A stretch of DNA of 34,031 nucleotides from Streptomyces sp. NRRL F-5727 (GTDB taxonomy: Bacteria > Actinomycetota > Actinomycetes > Streptomycetales > Streptomycetaceae). The notes below the pieces were generated by a model. That model saw only the letters and a list, made by a program, of their open reading frames with translations, was not told where the DNA came from and did no database searches. The stretch spans positions 1-34,031 of the forward strand of contig NZ_JOGX01000064.1 in assembly GCF_000719555.1 (NCBI RefSeq). Reading direction: 5' to 3'. Position numbers and translations under genes: made by a program. Numbering within the stretch: position 1 is the first letter of the stretch; each line of letters opens with the position of its first letter. Of the stretch, positions 27,720 to 34,031 are shown one piece after another.

Positions 27720-30700
27720 CAGTCCTTCTCCTCTCCGGGCAGGGCGGCCGGTCCGTGCGCGCCGGCGCGCGGGCCGGGCGACCCGGCACGGTGGGCGCCG
27801 GTCCCGGCGTCGTACCCTCGGCGCACCGTGACGAGGGCGGCGAACAGGGCGGTCACGGACAGGAGTTGGGCCGTGGCGCCGTACGCGCCCCGGTCCAGGA
27901 CGGCCGTGCCGCCGGTCAGGGCCGCGACCCCCGCGCCGGTCATCGCCGCGAAGGCGAGCGGCGCGAGCAGGGCCGGACGGAGCCAGGCGATCACCGCGAG
28001 CACGGGGACGAGCACCGCCAACGGCCCCGCGATCACCACGCCCACGAGGGTCAGGACGACGGTGCCGAGCAGCAGCCCGGGCGCGGGCGGCTCGGGTGTG
28101 GTTCCGAGTCCGCTCCCTGGCCCGCTTCCGGCACCGCCGGCGGCATCCCTGCCGTACCCGCTCCTGGTCCCCCTCCCGGTACCGCTCCCGGTCCCACCCC
28201 CCGAGCCCCGCCGGCGCCGTCCGGGCAGCGCGAGCCCGGCGAGCACCACCAGCGACCCCGCCGCGACGGTCAGCCCGGCGGAGTACAGGCGGGACGGTTC
28301 GTACACCAGCGTCACGGTCCCGCCCGCGCCGGCGGGGAGGAGCCACGCCTGCTGCCAGCCGTCGACGCGCAGGGGCGTGAGCTCCCGTCCGTCGAGCTCG
28401 GCCGTCCAGCCCGCGTTGTGGTTCTCGTGCAGCTGGAGGTACGAGGCGTCGCCCGCGCCGACCCGCACCGTGCGCCGGTCGCCGCCGCCGGAGACCGCCT
28501 CCACCTCGCGCGGCGCTGCCGCGGCGGCCTCGGGCGCACCGCTCGTCAGGTCGACGCGGGTGACCGCGAGGGGACCGGTGTCACCGGCCTCGACGGTGTG
28601 GGTGCTGCGGGCGAGGGAGACCCTGCTGCCGTCGGTGCACAGGGAGACGGTGATCGGACGCCGCTCGGTGAGGTCCCGGATCCGACCCTCGGCCCTCGTC
28701 TCCAGGAACCGGCCGTCGACGGAGACGACCGGGCCCTTGCCACAGGGCAGCACGAACCGCTTCGCCGGATCCGGCTGCGGCGCCCGGTACTTCTCCAGCG
28801 CCGGGATGTGCAGCTCGCTGAGCCCCACCGGCAGCTGCAGCTGCCGGTCCGCGACCGGATTGTGCAGGGTCAGCGGCGCGACCCTGGAGACGGCGATGTC
28901 CATCCGGTCCGTCGTGATGGCGGCGAACCGCGCCACACCGTTGTCGTCCACGGACGCGATGGCGGCGCCGTCCGGCGAACTGATCCGCAGCTGCTCGGGG
29001 CGGGTCGCGAGGCCGCCGGACGCGGCGAGCACGATCTCGCCGACCGCGGTCTTCTCCGGCCAGGACAGCCGGAGCACGGGCCGGTCGCCGGCCACCCACG
29101 CCGTGGTCAGGTCGCCGTCGGTGAGGTTGCGCGGGCTCAGGTTCGTGCCGAGCCGCGCCGTCGAGTCCGCGGTCACCACGATCTGCTCCCGCCGCCCGGT
29201 GAGGGCGAACAGCAGGTCGTCGAGTTCCCTGCCCGGCACGGGCAGGGCGGTGGCCCGCACGGTGTAGTCGCCGGACCTGGCGGCGGTGAACTGCCGGTGC
29301 AGCCCCACCTCGGCGGGCACGGCGGACAGGCCGCCGGGGTCGCTGCCCCGGTTCAGCGTGTACGCGACGGGCCCGGCGACCTCCCGGGGCGCGTCGGCGG
29401 GCAGCCGCAGCATCCGGGTGACCTGCACGCCCGGCACCGTGACCTCGGCGAACCCGGCGCCGGTGAGCCCCGGGCGGCCCTGCTGCGAGTCGAGGATCGT
29501 CAGCTTCAGCCAGCTCGCCTCGCCCTGCGGCGCGGCGACCCGCTGGGCGGTGCCGTCGGGGCGCAGCGGGCTGACCGCGCTGCCGCGGTCGGTCTCGACC
29601 CTCACCACGGTGGGCGCGGCACGGACCTCGCCGCTGGGCAGCGGGGTCAGGTCCAGTGTCGCGGGGATCGTGGCCGGGGCGTCGAAGTCGATCCGCAGCC
29701 ACTCGCCCCGGGGCGTACCGGGGGAGCCCTCGGCCCAGGCGGTGTCCGGGTTTCCGTCGAAGGCGTTGACCGGGTCGTACTGGGGGAGGTGGAACAGCCA
29801 GTTCCCGACCGAGGACGCGGTCACGGACCGCGCGCCGCGCAGCACCGCGGTGGTCTGGTGGGCGGGGTCGGTCGTGGGCAGGATCTGGCGCGGCTCCGCG
29901 CCCGGGTCCTGCACCGCTTCCGCCGCGTTGCGCTCCTCGGCCGTGTACGTGTGGGACGTCGCGGAGTTCACGAGACCGAACCGGGTGTCGGCCCGGCGCA
30001 GCCCGTCGCCGGCCGCGTACAGCGACGGCGCGTCCACTCCCGGGTGGGCGTCGCCGGCCAGGACCGCCGGCCGGCCGGTCACGGCGCCCGACGCCGACAG
30101 CGGCAGCAGGATCTCGGGCCCGCCGCTGACCACCGCCGTGTCCGCCACCGGCGACACGCGCACCCGCCCGGGACGCGGGGTGCCGGCCGGCGGCGCGTAG
30201 ATCTCGACCGCCCGCTGACGCGGGTACAACCCCTCGACCTGCAGGGGCGTGTCGTCCGGGATCCGGCCGTCGGTCAGCAGCGGACCGAAGCCGGTGACCC
30301 GCCGGTACCCGGACGCCTCCAGGCTCCGCTTCACCGTCGCCGTGGGCACGTGCCCGACCTGGTCCGGGTCGAGGTCGTTGCGCACGACCACGTGGTGGAG
30401 ACCCGCCCGGGCGAGGTACGCGGCCAGCCCGGGGACCTCGCCGCCGGACGCCAGCGCCTGCTCCACGGCGTCCAGGACGCGCCGGCTGCCGGGGGTGCCG
30501 AAGGGCACGTAGTCGCGCTGCGCCCAGGGGGACCGGGCCAGCACGTCGAGGGGCTGGTCGATCGGCGACCCCCAGGTGTAGAGGCCGTGGGCGGTCGCCG
30601 GCACGACGAGGGCGCGGTCCTCGGGGGAGTGCTCGGCCAGCCAGTCCGCGGTCGCCTCCCAGTGCGAGGGCAGCTTCCGGAAGGCGCCCGGCTGGAGGAT

Positions 30701-31999
30701 CGTGCCGTTGAGATACGGCCAGGCCAGACCCGGCAGGACGAGCACCGCGGCCACGGCGGGCAGCAGCCGCCGGAACCGGACCGGAACGGCCCGGGGGAGC
30801 GCCACGGCCGCCAGATGGGTCACGCCCAGCGCCAGCGCGAGCGCCGCACCGGTCTGGAACTTGTAGACGTTCCGGAACGGCACGAGCGGCCCGTCCAGCC
30901 ACCCCTGCACCGTCGCGTGGAAGGGGCCGCCGAGCGCGCCCCCGTAACCGGCCAGCGTGATCAGCGCGGTGACGCAGACCGTCAGCACCAGCCACCGCCG
31001 CTCCGGCAGGTCCCGGCGGGCGAGCCCCGCCAGACCGAGGGCCGCGGCCAGCGCCGAACCGGCCACCACGACGGCCGACGCGGCGACCGTCCAGCCGGCG
31101 GGCAGCCACGCCTCGCCGAAGTGGAGGTAGCCCACCCAGTTCCCCGCGCCGCGCAGCACCTCGGTCGCCGACATGGTCGCCGTCGTCGTCCGGGAGGTCT
31201 CCACGTACGGCATGAAGTTCTCGCCGTACACCCCGAGGAGCAGCAGCGGCACGATCCACCAGGCCGTCGCGAGGATCACGCACGGCGTCCACCAGCCGAT
31301 CAGCGCCCGCTTGCGCGGGCCGGCGGGCCGGGACAGCAGGTACAGGCCCACGGGCAGCAGCGACGCCAGCGTGGAGGCGGCGTTCACCCCGCCCATCAGC
31401 GGGATCAGCAGCGCCGAGCGGGCCGCGGCGAGCCGCGGGCTCGTGCCCGGGTGAGTCAGCGGCAGCAGCACCCACGGCAGCAGCGCCCCGGGGAGCGCGG
31501 CGGCCGAGGTGGAGCCGATGACGATGGTGTACGTCGGCCACAGCGCGTAGACGGCCGCGCCGACCGTCCGCGACGCCGCGGAGCCCACGCCGAACCGTTC
31601 CGCCAGCCGCAGCGCGCCCCAGAACGCGGTCGTGACCACGATCGACAGCCAGAGCCGCTCGGCCAGCCAGACCGGCAGCCGCACCAGATCGGCCGCCGCG
31701 TGGAACGGCAGCATCGGGATCACGTAACCGGCGTACTGGTCGGCGATCCCGCCGAATCCAGCCCGGTCGTGCCACAACTGGCCCAGGTCCGCAAGGAACT
31801 TCCACGGATCGGTGACGACACCCAGCTTCGTGTCGAACGTCATCCGGCCGGGCGAGACCGCCAGGAAGGCCGCGAACCCGGCGGCCCAGAAGCCGAACAG
31901 CCACCGCCGGGACGCCCGCCGGGGGCTCGGCGCGGCGGCTCCGGACCCGGTACCGGGACCGGGCGGGGCCGGCGGGCGGACAGGAAGGAGGCTGGTCAT
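27719..31999 (-). CDS. AftD-like alpha-(1->3)-arabinofuranosyltransferase family GT-C protein
   Basis: A 1426-residue membrane enzyme matching DUF3367/AftD proteins (about 1400 residues in mycobacteria). The first 480 or so residues hold about 11 spans. The GT-C acidic loop after span 1 includes SPGRMTFDTKLGVVTDPWKFLADL, and PFRNVYKFQ lies before a late span. The outside part has two discoidin/F5-8-like carbohydrate-binding segments (about 720-790, with VGNWLFHLPQYDPVNAFDGN and DTAWAEG; and about 945-995, with NLSPRNLTDGDLTTAW). A late beta domain contains YLQLHENHNAGWTAELDG (about 1180-1245). A Gly/Ser-rich linker (about 1261-1298) leads to C-terminal spans. AftD uses decaprenyl-phospho-arabinose, but streptomycetes lack mycobacterial arabinogalactan, so another pentose or glycan is likely. 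ATG 31999 overlaps the previous stop as ATGA. Confidence 0.88.
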   Translation of the reverse strand: MTSLLPVRPPAPPGPGTGSGAAAPSPRRASRRWLFGFWAAGFAAFLAVSPGRMTFDTKLGVVTDPWKFLADLGQLWHDRAGFGGIADQYAGYVIPMLPFHAAADLVRLPVWLAERLWLSIVVTTAFWGALRLAERFGVGSAASRTVGAAVYALWPTYTIVIGSTSAAALPGALLPWVLLPLTHPGTSPRLAAARSALLIPLMGGVNAASTLASLLPVGLYLLSRPAGPRKRALIGWWTPCVILATAWWIVPLLLLGVYGENFMPYVETSRTTTATMSATEVLRGAGNWVGYLHFGEAWLPAGWTVAASAVVVAGSALAAALGLAGLARRDLPERRWLVLTVCVTALITLAGYGGALGGPFHATVQGWLDGPLVPFRNVYKFQTGAALALALGVTHLAAVALPRAVPVRFRRLLPAVAAVLVLPGLAWPYLNGTILQPGAFRKLPSHWEATADWLAEHSPEDRALVVPATAHGLYTWGSPIDQPLDVLARSPWAQRDYVPFGTPGSRRVLDAVEQALASGGEVPGLAAYLARAGLHHVVVRNDLDPDQVGHVPTATVKRSLEASGYRRVTGFGPLLTDGRIPDDTPLQVEGLYPRQRAVEIYAPPAGTPRPGRVRVSPVADTAVVSGGPEILLPLSASGAVTGRPAVLAGDAHPGVDAPSLYAAGDGLRRADTRFGLVNSATSHTYTAEERNAAEAVQDPGAEPRQILPTTDPAHQTTAVLRGARSVTASSVGNWLFHLPQYDPVNAFDGNPDTAWAEGSPGTPRGEWLRIDFDAPATIPATLDLTPLPSGEVRAAPTVVRVETDRGSAVSPLRPDGTAQRVAAPQGEASWLKLTILDSQQGRPGLTGAGFAEVTVPGVQVTRMLRLPADAPREVAGPVAYTLNRGSDPGGLSAVPAEVGLHRQFTAARSGDYTVRATALPVPGRELDDLLFALTGRREQIVVTADSTARLGTNLSPRNLTDGDLTTAWVAGDRPVLRLSWPEKTAVGEIVLAASGGLATRPEQLRISSPDGAAIASVDDNGVARFAAITTDRMDIAVSRVAPLTLHNPVADRQLQLPVGLSELHIPALEKYRAPQPDPAKRFVLPCGKGPVVSVDGRFLETRAEGRIRDLTERRPITVSLCTDGSRVSLARSTHTVEAGDTGPLAVTRVDLTSGAPEAAAAAPREVEAVSGGGDRRTVRVGAGDASYLQLHENHNAGWTAELDGRELTPLRVDGWQQAWLLPAGAGGTVTLVYEPSRLYSAGLTVAAGSLVVLAGLALPGRRRRGSGGGTGSGTGRGTRSGYGRDAAGGAGSGPGSGLGTTPEPPAPGLLLGTVVLTLVGVVIAGPLAVLVPVLAVIAWLRPALLAPLAFAAMTGAGVAALTGGTAVLDRGAYGATAQLLSVTALFAALVTVRRGYDAGTGAHRAGSPGPRAGAHGPAALPGEEKD

Positions 32000-32844
32000 G
32001 AACACCGCCGAAGGAGAAGGAGGAGGTTCCAGGTCGCGAACTCGCGGACCACCGGAACCCGGGTGACGACCCCGGGCAGCACCGGCCAGTAGCGCGAGCG
32101 CGCGGAGAGGATCTCGACGTCGTCTCGCCCTCTGACCTGCCGCAGGGTGGAACCGACGCCGATCGCGAACAGGTTCTCGCCGAGCCGGTGCTTGGCCGCC
32201 CGGCCGGTACGCCGCTCGTAGCGGGCCCGCGCCCGCTCGGCGCCCAGGTAGTGCCAGGGCGCCCACTCGTGGCCGCCCCACGGCGAGAGCCAGTTGGTGA
32301 ACGAGACGTAGATCAGGCCGCCGGGCCGGGTCACCCGCACCAGCTCGCTCAGGAAGGTGCCGGGGTCCCGCACGTGCTCCAGGACGTTCGACGAGAAGCA
32401 CACGTCCGCCACGCCGTCGGCGAGCGGCAGCAGATAGCCGTCCGCGACGACGACCGTTCCGCCGGAACCGGCCGCCGTCGAGCCGGAACAGGCCGCGGTC
32501 CCGCCGGAACCGGTCGCCGTGTCGCCGGTACGGGGCCCGGTCCCGCCGGAACCGGCTGCCGTGTCGCCGGTACGGGTCCCGGTCGCGCCGGAACCGGTCG
32601 GCGCGAGCTCGGCCGGGTCGGGCTCGAACAGGTAGCCGTGCGCGCCCCGGCGGCGGAACTCCCGGGTGAAGTAGCCGCGCCCGCCGCCGACGTCCACGAC
32701 GACCCGGCCCTCCAGCGGCACGAGCCGCTCGACCTGGTCCGCCGCGTCCCGGGCGAGCAGCTCGTACGCCGCGTGAGGGTCGTCCTGCTCGCGGAGGAAG
32801 GCCCGGAACAGCGCCAGGGAACGGCGGAAGGACGGGTCCCTCAT
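31996..32844 (-). CDS. SAM methyltransferase with inserted 14-residue tandem repeats
   Basis: A 282-residue class I methyltransferase. Motif I is VVVDVGGGRGYFT (Asp51-Gly57), the acidic residue after strand 2 is Glu74 (YLFEPDP), and after the insert come VVVADGYLLPLADGVADVCFSSNVLEHVRDP and VTRPGGLIYVSFTNW. Residues about 83-130 are a Gly/Ser/Thr-rich insert made of 14-residue repeats (GSGGTGPRTGDTAT type), coded by a 42-bp tandem repeat, placed between strands 2 and 3 of the Rossmann fold. The core is otherwise complete, so it is probably active. ATG 32844 overlaps the glycosyltransferase stop (ATGA), and its own stop overlaps the start of the AftD-like gene. Confidence 0.85.
   Translation of the reverse strand: MRDPSFRRSLALFRAFLREQDDPHAAYELLARDAADQVERLVPLEGRVVVDVGGGRGYFTREFRRRGAHGYLFEPDPAELAPTGSGATGTRTGDTAAGSGGTGPRTGDTATGSGGTAACSGSTAAGSGGTVVVADGYLLPLADGVADVCFSSNVLEHVRDPGTFLSELVRVTRPGGLIYVSFTNWLSPWGGHEWAPWHYLGAERARARYERRTGRAAKHRLGENLFAIGVGSTLRQVRGRDDVEILSARSRYWPVLPGVVTRVPVVREFATWNLLLLLRRCS
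32456..32603 (-). repeat. 42-bp tandem repeat, about 3.5 copies, inside a methyltransferase gene
   Basis: Units start at 32456 (diverged), 32498, 32540 and 32582 (partial). The plus-strand units at 32498 and 32540 are nearly identical, beginning GTCCCGCCGGAACCGG. As 42 is a multiple of 3, copy changes keep the frame and add or remove 14 residues. Confidence 0.9.
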
Positions 32845-34031
32845 CGGCGTACGCCTTCCGCGCGACGACCGACCCGGCCCGGGGGCCCGGCCGGCTCCAC
32901 GGCCTCCGCCGCGATGGCACGGAACCGGCGCACGGTGCCGCTCCACCGGAACTCGGCGGCGAGCCGGGCGGCGGCCTCGCCCATCGCCTCGCGTCGGCCG
33001 GTGTCCAGCGCGAGGGCGCACCACGCGGCGGCGAACGAGGACTCGCCGCGGGTCAGGACGCCCGTGACGCCGTCCCGCACGGAGTCCCGGAGACCGGGTA
33101 CGTCGAACCCGAGCGTCGGCGTGCCGCGGGCACCGGCCTCGGTGACGACGAGGCCCCAGCCCTCGACGGCCGCGGGGTGCAGCAGGAGCCACGCCTCGCA
33201 CAGCAGCCGGTGCTTCTCCTCCTCGGACACGTGGCCGGTGAACTCGACGCCGTCGCCGGCCAGCCGCCGCAGCCGCTCGCGTTCGGGACCGTCGCCGACG
33301 ACGACCAACCGGCCGCCGGTCACCGGCCGGACGCGTTCCCAGAGCCGCAGCAGCAGGTCGACGCGCTTGTAGTCGACCAGCCGGCCGAGGGCGAGGAACA
33401 TCGGCTCCGGCGACCGCGCCGTGCGCGGCGACGGCTCGTGAACGCCGTTGTGCACCACCCGGATCCGCTCCGGGGGCACCCCGATGGCGTGCAGCGCCGC
33501 CTCCGTCGACGGGGACACCGCGACGAGGAGGTTGCCCCCGTGGGCGCGGGCGAGCGCCCAGTGCTCCAGCAGCCGCCCGGTGCGGGCGACGGGCCCCGGG
33601 AAGCGCATCCCCCACAGCTCCGTGTGGACGTGGTTGACCAGGCACACCGTCGGGCCGCGGTGCCACAGCGGCGACAGGTACGGCATGCCGTTGCACACCT
33701 CCACGAGCAGGTCGCACGAGCCGACGTGCCGCCGGAAGGCGGACGGCGCCGTGAGGAAGTGCCCGAACGGGCCTCCGGCCGACACGACGCGGTACGGGCG
33801 CCGGGCCGCGGTCCCGCCGCACAGCAGCGTGACGTCGTGGCCGAACTCGGTCAGTCCGGTGGCGAGTTGGTCGATGAGGAGTTCCGAGCCGCCCGCGGCG
33901 GGGTTTCCGACGCCGCGGTGGGCCAGGAAGACGACACGCCGCGGCGGCCCGGTCCGGCGGGCGCGGTTCTGGACGCGTCCGGCCGGGGCCTGGGGGAGCG
34001 GGGGCGGCGGGGCGGGAGTGAGCTGCGGGGG
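32841..34031 (-). CDS. Family-4 (GT-B) glycosyltransferase, 5' end outside the window
   Basis: The frame is open from the window edge (34031) to TGA at 32841, giving 396 visible residues. The visible N-terminal part is a Pro-rich stretch, then RVVFLAHRGVGNPAAGGSE and LTEFGHDVTLLCGG, the start of a GT4 N-terminal Rossmann lobe. The C-terminal lobe has VVHNGVHEP, LALGRLVDYKRVDLLLRLWE, LVVVGDGPERERL, FTGHVSEEEKH and the E-x7-E nucleotide-sugar site EGWGLVVTE, followed by GTPTLGFDVPGLRD. It transfers a sugar from a nucleotide donor in the cytoplasm and is the first visible gene of the glycan operon. It overlaps the next gene by 4 bases (ATGA). Confidence 0.88.
   Translation of the reverse strand, partial: PPQLTPAPPPPLPQAPAGRVQNRARRTGPPRRVVFLAHRGVGNPAAGGSELLIDQLATGLTEFGHDVTLLCGGTAARRPYRVVSAGGPFGHFLTAPSAFRRHVGSCDLLVEVCNGMPYLSPLWHRGPTVCLVNHVHTELWGMRFPGPVARTGRLLEHWALARAHGGNLLVAVSPSTEAALHAIGVPPERIRVVHNGVHEPSPRTARSPEPMFLALGRLVDYKRVDLLLRLWERVRPVTGGRLVVVGDGPERERLRRLAGDGVEFTGHVSEEEKHRLLCEAWLLLHPAAVEGWGLVVTEAGARGTPTLGFDVPGLRDSVRDGVTGVLTRGESSFAAAWCALALDTGRREAMGEAAARLAAEFRWSGTVRRFRAIAAEAVEPAGPPGRVGRRAEGVRR

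Noticed and set aside
27755..32092. A 1445-codon open frame opposite the AftD-like gene
   Set aside because: It is a high-GC antisense artefact: Arg/Gly/Gln-rich with no domain, while the opposite strand has clear GT-C features.

Overview
The window is very GC-rich actinobacterial DNA, most like Streptomyces. Third codon positions are almost all G or C, GTG starts are common, and the gene content fits: CGNR zinc-finger regulators, mycothiol-dependent isomerase-type proteins, DNRLRE proteins, and small Streptomyces-type hypothetical proteins. There are no rRNA or tRNA genes, CRISPR arrays, transposases or phage genes. It reads as chromosomal accessory sequence made of many short transcription units.

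Left part (1-9.8 kb). After the tail of a DUF4097 gene come an MFS exporter, a CGNR regulator and a second MFS exporter; a large palindrome lies between the regulator and the second exporter. Next, on the minus strand, is a secreted matrixin-like metalloprotease overlapping a small membrane-anchored protein that looks like a TIMP/netrin-type OB-fold, followed by a DinB/MDMPI-family protein. On the plus strand a 951-residue secreted protein joins a DNRLRE module to a vanadium-haloperoxidase/PAP2 domain. It is followed by a secreted Ig-like protein, a strong terminator and a DM13-domain protein.

Middle part (9.9-18.3 kb). The minus strand carries a small membrane protein, a 28% histidine protein built of two repeats, a sugar O-acetyltransferase, a secreted RTX-repeat protein and a TetR regulator. 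The TetR gene is divergent from two small membrane-protein genes (DUF1772, DUF4267), with three copies of one operator between them. An LRR protein and an HxlR-peroxiredoxin fusion follow; the fusion is divergent from a third MFS exporter, across a clear operator region.

Right-middle part (18.3-24.3 kb). This holds an NmrA-type remnant, a methyltransferase, a second CGNR protein, an SDR lacking its catalytic tyrosine, an ArsR-type regulator coupled to a fourth MFS exporter, and three small hypothetical genes.

Right end (24.4-34.0 kb). Seven minus-strand genes are packed with 1-119 nt overlaps or a 4 nt gap. In transcription order they are a family-4 glycosyltransferase (cut by the window edge), a methyltransferase with an expanded 42-bp tandem repeat, a 1426-residue AftD-like arabinofuranosyltransferase-type GT-C protein, a condensation-domain acyltransferase-like protein, a second methyltransferase, an EamA/DMT transporter and a Trm112-like protein. 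Together they look like a pathway that builds, flips and decorates a polyprenyl-linked surface glycan. This operon and the protease/OB-fold, haloperoxidase-DNRLRE and HxlR-peroxiredoxin pairings are the most unusual content.
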